Below, one piece after another: positions 48,310 to 59,117 of a stretch of DNA of 64,000 nt. The notes under the pieces were generated by a model. It saw only the letters and a list, made by a program, of their open reading frames with translations, made no database searches and was not told the origin of the DNA. Within the stretch, counting starts at the first letter, position 1. Every line of letters starts with the position of its first letter. A program made the position numbers and the translations under genes. Location: contig JACBKR010001264.1 of assembly GCA_014218235.1 (NCBI GenBank), positions 1,426,001 to 1,490,000 on the forward strand. Reading direction: 5' to 3'. The stretch is from Colocasia esculenta. Lineage: Eukaryota > Streptophyta > Magnoliopsida > Alismatales > Araceae.

Positions 48310-48855
48310 GCATTTCTCATCATCATCTCAGGGTTCTTTGATGCGACCCTGCCGTATACAAGTGGGAGCCGTTGGATGCGACATCCAATGACTCCATACA
48401 ACCTTGTGAAATGGCGGGGTCTCAAAAAAATTTTTTGGTTGCTCTGTTGGATCACGATTCAACGGGATGTGCTATAGTATGGCGGGGCCGCACCGTCGTA
48501 CTATAACATCTCTCTCTCTCTCTCTCTCTTTATATATATAGTATGACGGTGCAGTCTTGACGTACTGTACCAAAACACTGTCGGATTAAAAAAAAAAACA
48601 TCGTCACACACGGGTCTTTGAATTCAAATTTACGGATTATTATGAGAATCAGTGCTCGAATATTCGGTGTCATAATATTGGGTGCTCAAATGCTAGATGA
48701 ACAGATAATGATTATCAAAACAATCTTTGAATTTGAATCTAAAAATCTAAATTATATTAAGATGAGATGTCCTCAGACGTAGTCGTATCATAATATATTT
48801 CATATATATATATATTTAACATTAGATTGTAGTACTTTACTCTGTAATAACGATC
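48310..48855. other. Spacer with simple repeats
   Basis: Contains (CT)n at about 48510-48529 followed by (TA)n at about 48530-48541, and TTTGAATTTGAAT-type repeats at 48600-48740 related to those at 42220-42490, left of the Harbinger insertion. No gene. Confidence 0.55.
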
Positions 48856-49458
48856 AGGTACGGCGGAGCGGCTTCTAGCGTCCGGGGGGAAACGCGACGG
48901 TGGGAAATCACCCACGTCAGCACAAGGGGACACCCGCGCGCGGGGGCCCAGGCTTTGTCCCGTAGCGCTTACGGTGTTCCCCTCACGTGTTGCATAGCAA
49001 AAGGCGGAGGACTTCACGGCCGGTCTACGCCCACCGCGCGTGTTTCACCGGATGGGCGCGGGGCTCCCCCACCGGAGATCCCCCACTTCTCTCCCGGAAA
49101 CGATCTCTGGTGCGGTCACTCACGAGATTTGCACTTGGGCGCTCCTCGACCGTCCGTCCCCCGTTAGAACCTGTCGATGTCCCCCCAGATCCCGCCTAGC
49201 GCGCGTCTCAAAGGTAGATGGAATGGGGCGGTAAGCTCACCACCATCCGTTGCGTCGATCGGGTCTGAAATATCTGGGATTCTAAAATTGCGCGCTCCCC
49301 CGTCGCAGCGCCTATATGATACCAAACAAAGCGGGAGAGGACGTGATGGCATAGAAGAGCTCCCCCGTCTCCCCTTCCTCTTCTCCTCGCTCTCCAGTGG
49401 CCTCTTCTCCTCCTGCTCGTCCCTCCTCCATTGCCCCCTTGCGCTGTGGTGATCGGCG
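48856..49458 (+). promoter_or_regulatory. Promoter and 5' leader of the glucan phosphorylase gene
   Basis: The composition shifts abruptly to GC-rich. A CACGTG G-box lies at 48984-48989 and a CCACGTCA ACGT-core element at about 48912-48919; both are binding sites for bZIP or bHLH factors in plants. A TATA-like CCTATATGATA is at about 49311-49321, followed by a CT-rich leader (about 49360-49440) of the kind seen at many plant start regions. A minimal upstream frame, ATG GCA TAG, lies at 49346-49354 if transcription begins upstream of it. The start of transcription is inferred. Confidence 0.55.
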
Positions 49459-52400
49459 ATGGCGCCGCCCTCGGCTCCCTTCGCGGCCGCGTCGGCACGC
49501 TCGGCCTCCATCTACGTCCCCGTTCCCAGATCCGTAGGCGGATTCAGGTTCGAGCGCCGCGGGGGCGGCTCCAACCGTCTGGTGTTCTTCGGTGGGCTCG
49601 GGAGGCGATCCTCGAGGCCGCTCTCCGTGAGAAGCGTCGCCAGCGAGCACGAGACGAAGGGTGAGACTGCTCCTGATGACGGTAAGTGTTCTGCTGCATG
49701 TCGGCTTCCGGTGCTTTGATCTGCTGGCTGGGTGGTGATTTGTGGTGGTGCGGTCGGAGTGTTTGTTATGTCCATAGTCCAATTTGGAAGTACGCAGGAA
49801 ATTTAGGCAATGGAGAGTGTGTGTGTGTGTGAATGGATGTCGCCGATCGCTGCGGTGTCTGAGGCTTGCTATCAAGAATGATAAATTCTCAGTTCTGAGC
49901 CGTCAGAGTGATTAAATGTGCAGTTAAAACTATTGGATATCATTGTATCTATACTTAGTTGTTTTAATTGATATTTCCTTTCTAATGAGCGCTGTTTCGT
50001 TCATCACCTGTATTCATAGTCATGGATATCGCAATTCATCCGCAGCTAATATATGATGCAGGCATCCCGTTTGTTGTAAGCTCTTCGGTGTATGATCCTG
50101 CATCCGTTGCATCAAGCATCAAGTACCATGCAGAATTCACGCCTTCCTTCTCTCCGGAGAGTTTTGACCTCCCGAAGGCTTATTTTGCCACAGCTGAGAG
50201 TGTGCGAGATGCACTTATAATAAACTGGAATGCAACTTATGATTACTACGAGCAGAAGAATGTGAAACAAGCATACTACCTGTCTATGGAATTCCTGCAG
50301 GTCACCGATTTTTTTTTATTTGGTTATCTACCTGTCTATGCTGACTTAAAAAGGTTCACGCACTTATTTTTTTTTCTTTTCTAGATGATTAAATCATTAT
50401 TATTTTTGTCTATGCTATGCTTTTCATTTTAATAAATATTATTCTGCATTTTCTACTGATTTTACTTTTATTTCCTGAAAATTACAGGGTAGAGCACTGC
50501 TAAACGCAGTTGGTAATTTAGAGCTGACAGGTGTGTATGCAGAGGCTTTGAAAAAGCTCGGTCACACCCTTGAGAACGTGGTCAAACAGGTTAGCTCACT
50601 TTCATTGTCTCACTGATAATAGGCAACTGGTGCATTTCCTTGTGGATCTGATTGGCCTCAACATCGGTGCAGTGCAAGCCTCATTAATGATGTTTGATAG
50701 AAATTATATCACTCTAATTTGTGAAAATCTCCATGCTGGCACTTATATCAGATCTTATTGATGCTGAATCATGTCTATTGTCCAATAAATAGGAACCAGA
50801 TGCTGCTCTTGGAAATGGTGGCCTTGGACGTCTTGCCTCTTGTTTTCTGGATTCACTTGCGACACTGAACTATCCTGCATGGGGTTATGGCCTCAGGTAC
50901 AGGTATGGGTTGTTCCAGCAGCAAATCACCAAAGATGGTCAGGAGGAAGTTGCAGAAAGTTGGCTAGAGGTTTAGTTCCTCCCTTGACCTCTCCCATCTA
51001 TTCAACTGTTTATTCTTTTGCTTAAATGATATATTTTGTTGTTCTTTAAAATGCTGATTCAACTTCTAACATGCATGCCTTTGGCACTTCTGTTTGACCT
51101 AGTACATCATGTCTCTGATATATGGAATCTTGGTTAGTTCTATCTTCTATTCCAATTTGAACAATTCTGTGCATGGCTGTGAATGATTTCTATTTTGCAG
51201 ATGGGATATCCATGGGAAATTGTCAGACATGATATTTCGTACCCTGTGAAATTCTATGGAAAAGTGGTTCTAGGTTCTGATGGGAGGAAACACTGGATTG
51301 GTGGCGAAAATGTACAGGCTGTTGCATATGATGTTCCAATACCTGGATACAAGACTAAGACAACAATTAGCCTTCGCCTGTGGTCAACAAAAGTTCCAGC
51401 GCAAGAATTTGATCTGCAAGCATTAAACTCTGGAGAACATGCAAAAGCAAATGAGGCCCAGGCAAATGCTGAAAAGGTTTGTCAATTGTGAAATTATAGG
51501 TTGATGTTCCATGATTTTAAACAGCAAATGGTACTGTCATTTGTTGTCCTTCTTAATTCTATCCTTCCAATGCATGTCACTTTTGATGATTTCGTTGATA
51601 TGCTAGGAAATATGTGTGCATCCTTGTAGAGCATGATTTATGAACATACTTTCAACCCTTAAACCTATTAAGGGTTGAAGGAAAATGCACATGATTTTTT
51701 ATGAACTTGTTCAAAAATTCAGAATGATTCTTTAAATTAATACATTTACAAGTGCCAATCTCATAATTTTCTATGAATGATAACTTGATGTATTTCAACC
51801 AAGTTCAACATATATTTGAAAAGACTTTTGTGATCTTTATTTTTTTTCTACTAAATCATCTTAGTGCTTTTGTATGTGTAGATTTGCTATGTCCTGTATC
51901 CCGGAGATGAAACAGTGGAGGGAAAAATTCTTCGCTTGAAACAACAATACACTCTTTGCTCTGCTTCTCTTCAAGACATTATTGCTCGTTTTGAGAGAAG
52001 ATCAGGAAATTCCATTGATTGGGATGACTTCCCAGATAAAGTGGCAGTGCAGATGAATGATACTCACCCAACTCTTTGCATTCCAGAGCTCATGAGGATA
52101 TTAATTGACATCAAGGGCTTGAGTTGGAAAGAGGCCTGGAATATTACTAAAAGGTGATCTTTCACTTTTTCTTTTTACTTGTATTTCAATTCAGAATCTG
52201 ATACCTGAATATACATCAATTTTGCTATTGTTGTTACTTGTTAAAATATAATCCATACTCTCAAGCAGTTTAATCATGCCATGAATGATCATCATGCATA
52301 ACTATCACCTGGATTCTGTGTATTTCATACATAAGTGAATTCTGAAACCCAATCTAGCGGAAACAATGGATTACGGAGCTTTAATTTTTTCTGCACTGTT

Positions 52401-55400
52401 ATTTTATATCAACCAACTTGCTATTTCTCATAGTCATGATGATCTTTGACAACTGAAGATTTCCTTGATTTCTCTTTTTGAGATTGCTTTTTTGCTGGTA
52501 CAATGAAATATCATGATTAACTTGAGGCTATGCAGAATTCAAATAAGTTGTAGCAACTATCAAGTGCATCAATATGGCTTGGTTTTGGTTCTCAATTTGG
52601 AGACTGACTTCATATGCTGTAATAAACTTAATTCTGAGTGTTGTACTCTTGATGAACCACATTGGGATATTATGCAAGTGGTGCTCCCCAAAAATTCGAC
52701 GCAACCAAACAGGAGAAAACCCAACAAGCACTGAGTCAAACCATGATGCAAGGTTTCAGTCAATGGGTGGAGATGCCCATAACTGATATAGGTGCATAGT
52801 GGCCAGTGAATCCCATATAGGTCCATGGTCACTAAATGGCTTTTTTCTAATCGTTTGTTTTACAGCTTTATTTCCTGGACCTAGTTATCCCTTGAAGCTT
52901 TGTTGGATAGTTTGATAGTAAGAGGTGCATCAATCAATCACAAGTATGTCATAACATAAACATTTTGATCAATGGGTTCAATGTTTTATGCTACTAAATT
53001 ATATCATCATATAATTATCTAGAAATCTATTTTCATTATTAGGCTTTTCCAGTTGTTTTAAGGATGTCTTCTCTTTTTGTTCTTTCTAAGTTTTTCATGT
53101 TGCAACTATCAAAGAGTTTAAAGTCTGTAAAGACCGGACTTTGGACCCTGGTTGAAAGATTCTCATTTGCTCTTATTGTGTAATGTCTCATCTAGGGCTG
53201 TGGCATACACCAACCACACTGTTCTTCCTGAAGCGTTAGAGAAATGGGGTCTAGATGTTATGCAGAAGTTGCTTCCTCGACATGTTGAAATAATAGAAAT
53301 GATAGATGAAGAGGTATGCCTTGTGCAAAAAAGTATATTTCTACTTATTACAATTTTTTGGGGTTCTTCTAACTTGTCTCTGGTTTACATCTGAAACAGC
53401 TAATTCAAAACATTATTTCTGAGTATGGAACCGCAGATCTTGATCTATTGGAGAAAAAACTCAAAGAGATGAGAATTCTGGAGAACCTTGACTTACCTGC
53501 TTCTGTCGCTCAATTATTTGTTAAACCTAAGAAGGTAAAGCCTGCTAAATCAAAAACAAAGGTACAGGCCAAGTCGTCAAAGACTTCAGATGCAGCTGAG
53601 AAGGAAGATGTTGAATCTAAAGAAAATAGCTCTAGTGATGAAGAATCTGAAGATGACGAATCTGAAGATGAAGAATTAGAATCATCAAAACCAAAGTCTA
53701 CACCACAAAAAATGGTCCGCATGGCAAACCTCTGTGTTGTTGGTGGCCATGCAGTAAATGGTGTTGCAGAAATTCATAGTGACATAGTGAAAAATGAGGT
53801 TTTTAATGACTTTTACAAGGTAATGATGCTTTAAATGATCTTTTTTTGACATTTTCATACACATGTTTTAATGAAATCTACCTAGTTACACCATAACTAT
53901 GGCTTTAGCTTGATTTTTTTGAGGGCAATATGCCATATTATTTGGCCTAAATGCATGGAGATTTTTATTTTCTTCTCCTCATACTTTGATGTCTCTTTCA
54001 TCTTAATTGGCAGATGTGGCCTGAAAAGTTTCAAAATAAAACAAATGGTGTGACCCCAAGACGATGGATTCGATTCTGCAATCCTGATCTGAGTGCAATT
54101 CTAACCAAGTGGCTTGGTACAGAAGATTGGGTTCTGAATACTGAGAGACTGGCAGAGCTCCGGAAGGTAATCTATGAGTTTCAACATAGTCTTTCCAATG
54201 CCAAGTACATTGCATTCCTGATCCCAGAGACTGAATAAAGAGCTGAGCAGAAATGATGTCAACCTTATATTTGGTTGTATTATTTCTTACAATCATTTGG
54301 TCATTTTTTCACTTGTCCTCCCTCTCTCTCTTTCGCTCCTTACTTAAATTCTTTAATTGAATGTTGTGATTCTGCTGTAGTGGATCACTCTCAATTGGTT
54401 CTCCATTTCTAGTTCTACATTGATTCTCTTAGAAACTCTCATCATTCATAAGAACAGAACCTTGCAATGATTAATAATATCTTCATTCCTGGCTTCGACT
54501 TGGGTAAAGTTTCCTCTCCCATATAAATTAATGGAAATTTGAAAACTCATGAAAGGTATCCTGTCACAAAGAATTTCGTCAAATTGGTTAGACCAGATTT
54601 TTATTATTCTCAACCATCTATCCTAGTCTATTGAGCCATGGCGATTATTAGTGCCATTTCCCCATCTTCTGTAGGTCAAGGACCAGGGCCCAGTTCTCTG
54701 ATCATGAGGCCTGTTTCTGAGTTGTTTGTAGATATTCCGATTGACTGAAGTCATTTTATGTTAAGATTGTTCTCTATCCTCATATATTGGTGATAATGTT
54801 TGCAGTTTGCTGATAATGAAGAACTCCAAAATGAATGGAGGGCTGCAAAAAGAATCAACAAATTGAAGGTTGTGGCTTTAATTAAGGAGAAAACAGGATA
54901 TATTGTCAGCCCAGACGCAATGTTTGATATACAGGTCACTAACATCTTATTAACCTTGTTATCTAGTTTCAAATAAGCTTCGCAGACAAGTGACTGAGTT
55001 TTTATTTTTTCAGGTGAAACGTATTCATGAATACAAGCGTCAACTGTTGAACATCTTGGGAATTGTTTATCGTTACAAGAAAATGAAGGAAATGACTGCT
55101 GAAGAGAGAAGCACAACATTTGCCCCTCGGGTATGTATTTTCGGAGGCAAAGCATTTGCCACATATGTTCAGGCAAAGAGGATAGTAAAGTTCATCACAG
55201 ATGTAGCTGCTACAGTTAATCATGACACTGACATTGGAGATCTGCTGAAGGTTTGTTTCATATTTCACCTAGTGATATGCATATTTCTTTCCTCTTTCTT
55301 GTTGCCCTTATTGGACATTTTGAATGCAACGACCTATTTTATTATATTTTTCAACACAACTTTTGTCTAGGGAAGCTGTTTGGTATCTTAAAGTCAAGAA

Positions 55401-57136
55401 ATTGTGATGAATTGTTGTGCTGCTGAGGGTTATCTTCATAATTGTTTCCTCTCTGTTAGGCTCTTCTGTATTAGGATAGAATTTTCCTCCATCTTTCTGT
55501 GGTATAGCACCTTGCAGATAGTAAAAACAAGTAACTCCATCTTTTCTGCATTTGATTACCATTCGTTGTCCACCACATCCTTATGAACTATTTGAAATTC
55601 TTTCCTTATTATACATTTGTACGCATGCACTGATCCCATATTTTAGCATTGTTGTCAAAATAGCAATTGGTTTGGCGACTTCAACTATTTGCCATCACAT
55701 TTCCTTGAATCCTAAGCGTTGGTACAGATTAAAATTGTTACTAGTGTCTGCTTGAAATCTGCACCTGTTAAAGCTAGTTTTTTAGGTTTAGTGCAAACAA
55801 CTATCAGCTGCATCCATGGTGTTGTACGATGTCTTTTCTAGGACTGAAAACTGTTTTATTTACCATTTTTCAGGTTGTATTTGTCCCTGATTACAATGTG
55901 AGTGTTGCTGAACTTCTCATTCCTGCTAGTGAGTTATCTCAACATATCAGGTAAGTGTATGATTGTTTAAAAATACATCACTTCTTCTTTCTTAGGCTCT
56001 TAGCTGTTCATCATAGATATCTCGTATAGTTGTATGAAACCCTTTTGGCAATTTGCATGCCCAACTTGATGGAAACATCACCGATTCACTGGAGCATCAT
56101 GTTTCCTGCTTGCGAACTGTACCATTCCACTGTTAACAGTTGCACCTATATGAGTTTGTACATCATTTACACGGGAGGACAGTTTTTGACTTTCCTCAAC
56201 ATTAAGGAGACTATCTGTTGTGTTTCCTTAGGAGCTTGATAGTGTCCTTTTAATAAAGAATTGCTTGAACAGTTGACATGTTTTCTGAACAAGAATGCTG
56301 ACAGCTAATCTCATTTTATCCCTCTTATTTCTGGTCAGTACTGCTGGGATGGAGGCTAGTGGAACCAGTAACATGAAATTTTCAATGAACGGCTGTGTTC
56401 TGATCGGAACCCTTGATGGGGCTAATGTCGAGATAAGGGAAGAAGTAGGAGAAGAAAACTTTTTCCTGTTTGGTGCTCGGGCACATGAAATTGCAGATCT
56501 TAGAAAGGAAAGGGCAGAAGGCAAGGTACGTGTGGGATAAAGAATTACGGAAACACACTTATTCCATCGGACTATCTAACATGTCTTCCATTTTGCACCC
56601 GACGAAACCATGTTTCTGAGATGAGACCTCTGTCTCTGTGTGGTTACGCAGTTTGTGCCAGACCCGCGGTTCGAGGAAGTTAAAAAATATGTGCGTACTG
56701 GCGTCTTTGGGGGAAACAGCTACGATGAATTACTTGGATCCTTGGAAGGGAATGAAGGATTTGGGCGTGCAGATTATTTCCTCGTTGGCAAGGATTTTCC
56801 CAGCTACATCGAGTGCCAAGAGAAGGTCGACGAGGCATATCAGGACCAGAAGGCAAGTGTTACACTCATTCTTGTAGTGTGTTCTTTTCCTTCTTGGGCA
56901 ATCTCTCTCTCCTCTTTTCTAATGTCAAAAACACAATTTTGACGAGTTTCTGCTAGGTCTTCTCTGCAAATTGTCGCTCTGCTACCTTGCAAAACTATAT
57001 TTGCTTTGTTGTTTGTCAGGCATGGACGAGAATGTCGATCATGAACACGGCTGGATCCGCCAAATTCAGCAGCGACAGAACGATCCACGAGTACGCCAAG
57101 GACATCTGGGACATCAAGACCCTGCCTTTGTCTTAA
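49459..57136 (+). CDS. PHS1: Plastidial alpha-1,4-glucan phosphorylase (L-type starch phosphorylase)
   Basis: Fifteen exons: 49459-49681, 50062-50300, 50488-50589, 50793-50969, 51201-51476, 51882-52153, 53196-53313, 53400-53819, 54014-54166, 54806-54934, 55014-55250, 55874-55950, 56339-56525, 56652-56852, 57020-57136. They join in frame to about 975 residues. Residues 1 to about 70 are rich in Ala, Ser, Arg and Gly, as in a plastid transit peptide. Family motifs follow: GNGGLGRLASCFLDS (about 195), NDTHP (398), GVTPRRW (621) and the pyridoxal-phosphate site EASGTSNMKF with Lys near 821. The insertion of about 63 mostly charged residues at about 511-573 marks the L-type (stromal) isozyme and is absent from cytosolic forms. 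The enzyme reversibly transfers glucose between glucose-1-phosphate and linear glucan ends in starch metabolism. An upstream acceptor at 50020 would add 14 residues in frame. The last intron has a GC donor. Confidence 0.96.
53523..53711 (+). other. L-type insertion (L78-like) within the phosphorylase
   Basis: This part of exon 8 encodes a Lys-rich start (KVKPAKSKTKVQAKSSK) followed by a Ser/Glu/Asp-rich tract (SSSDEESEDDESEDEE). In plant L-type phosphorylases an insertion here is poorly conserved in sequence, lowers affinity for large branched glucans, and in some species is phosphorylated or removed by proteolysis. The Ser-acidic run gives several potential casein kinase 2 sites; use of them is inference. 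Confidence 0.85.
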
Positions 57137-57480
57137 AACGCAGCACAGCCGGGGAGGTTCCATCCATAGCATGATCAATGCCATGGGCTAGCTGCTCTCT
57201 GCTCTTCTTGCGAGGGAAGCCGCATCCGCTTTTTGTACCGCTGCTTCGGTTTTTTGAAGTTTTTAACTGTCTTTTTCCCACAGAATAAGACTGTCCTCCT
57301 TTGCGAGGATTACTTTTTTTTCCCTCCCACAAGGAGGGCTTGCTATAATCGTTGGTGCTATTTGGTGGCCGTATCCGTCTCATTCTTAATAACTGCGGAG
57401 AGTGCAGTTTAGCCATGTTAAGATGCACTTTTGCTCTCCCATTTGTCCACCTCATTGTGGCCTATGCACCGCGCCGCGTC
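57137..57480 (+). other. 3' untranslated region of the phosphorylase gene (approximate)
   Basis: Follows the TAA stop. Possible polyadenylation signals are AATAAG at about 57284 and TTAATAAC at about 57386. After about 57470 the composition changes, with repeated CGCGCC and CACCTCTTT words. The end point is a guess. Confidence 0.4.
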
Positions 57481-58315
57481 AGTTTCCCCCCGCGCCATGT
57501 GAGTGCTTTGCCACCCCCCTCCGCCGCGTGATGTGACGCCAAAATCATGATAACCCGAGTCAAATTCAAATCAAATCCATCCTTCCCAAAATACCCCCCT
57601 CACCTCTTTCCCGCGTACGCCCCCCTCACCTCTTTTTCGGACGATATGATCTTTCCTCAATTGTGAAATTGGACGGGAAGAAACCTGTGTGAACATCCAC
57701 GGAGGAGTTCCAACATGTCCAAGAATCTGCCGTGAGCACGTTGGCGTTACTGCAGAATTTGTTTACGGAGAAAAGCAAGTTGAAATGGCGGGCTTTGAAG
57801 GTAGAAGGTCTAACGAAATGGAGGCATCGAACAAGTCAGAGAAGTCATGTAGGGTCTTAAATTGCATGATCTCGTCAGTTTTATCTCCTATGGTTTATGA
57901 AGTCTAACCATGGATGTATGGGCAATCGATGGTGTGGCCGTCATCTCCATTCATGCTGTCTATTTTCTCCGGACAGTCTTTGTTCACTAGAGCATGTATG
58001 TCTAGACATACAATGGTTCCTCCACTCGAGTCTTTATTTCTTTCCTCCCATGCACCATCAATGGAATCAAAAGGAGGGACAAGCAGCTGTGATGGTGAGC
58101 AGAGGAAGGATAGCTACGATGCTGAGCAGACGAAGTGTGTGCATGACTCTGAGTAGAGGAAGGGCAGCTGCGATGTTGAGTACAGGAAGGAAAATTGCGA
58201 TGGTGAGTAGAGGAAGTGTGTGCATGTATTCCATGTTGAAGAAGATGCGTCTGGTTAGTAGAAAATAGTTTTTCTATCTGCATTTTGGAATGTTTTCCTC
58301 AACGAGTTTAGGAGC
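57481..58315. other. Unclassified sequence with a short degenerate repeat
   Basis: No recognised protein. At about 58090-58230 several copies of a ~33-bp unit (GAGCAGAGGAAGG / GAGTAGAGGAAG with variable ends) repeat and stay open on the plus strand, giving a repetitive Arg/Ser/Met peptide that is probably meaningless. Confidence 0.5.
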
Positions 58316-58433
58316 ATGTCCATTTTTCTGAAGAATTCTATCTGCATTTTGGTCACAGAAGTCCCAATAAAAAGCCCTGTCAGAATATTGAACGAAAACG
58401 ACGATGACTGTTCTGCAGACAAGGAAGTTGCTT

Positions 58434-59117
58434 GTAAGTCCAAAAATTCAACTTTGGTTTGTATATTGACCAAAGTATTGGAGCCTAACTTTATATTTGA
58501 TGTCTAACGTGCGGTATAATATTTTGAGCCTAAAGTGTATTTTTAATTCAATTTTTCAAAAGTTTTGGAGCCTAACTTACTTAATTGGTGCTTATATGTG
58601 AATTTTGGTGCTGAAGTCCAATATTTTGGAGCCTAAACTATATACTTAATCTACATCTAAAAAATTTGGAGTCTAATTCCTTCATGGTGTAAGATAATTG
58701 GGGGTTCTAAAGATTTCATTGTGTATAATGATTACTAATGAAGATTTAAATTTATTTGTTTGTTGCCTCATCACAGTATTTTGGAGTCTACTTTAGATAT
58801 TTGACGTCTAACTGCGCATTTTAGAGCTAAAGTCCAACATTTTAGAGCCTAAACTGTATACTTAATTTACATCTTCTAAGCTATTTTTTCTTCTAATTCC
58901 TTCATGTTGTAGGATAAGTGGGGGTTCTAAAGAATGCACTGTATATAATGATTAATAAGAAAGAATTCTAAAGATTTTCAATAAGAAAGTCTGACTTTTT
59001 GGAGGCTAAATTACATACTTAATTCACATCTCTTGAAAGTATTTAGTGCTTATCTGCGCATTTTTTTTGCTTGATTTTAAATTTTTAGAGACTAGCTTGT
59101 ATATGTGGTCATCATAG
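58434..59117 (+). other. Probable intron of the FAR1-like pseudogene, with TTTTGGAGCCTAA repeats
   Basis: A GTAAGT donor at 58434 and an AG acceptor ending at 59117 bound this AT-rich region. It contains about eight dispersed copies of (T)TTTGGAGCCTAAC(T), related to the motif of the tandem array at 61545-63536. The presumed upstream exon (about 58316-58433) reads KSPVRILNENDDDCSADKEV at its 3' end. Confidence 0.5.

Noticed and set aside
48018..48455. 145-residue minus-strand frame over the Harbinger right end
   Set aside because: It runs across the terminal inverted repeat and the target site, which a real gene would not do, and has no domain.
53510..53722. Minus-strand frame with long Ser runs
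   Set aside because: Antisense shadow of the Ser/acidic insertion in the phosphorylase exon.
57897..58268. Plus-strand frame with repeating SRGRIATMLSRR-like peptide
   Set aside because: Caused by a ~33-bp degenerate repeat; no domain and no splice or start context.
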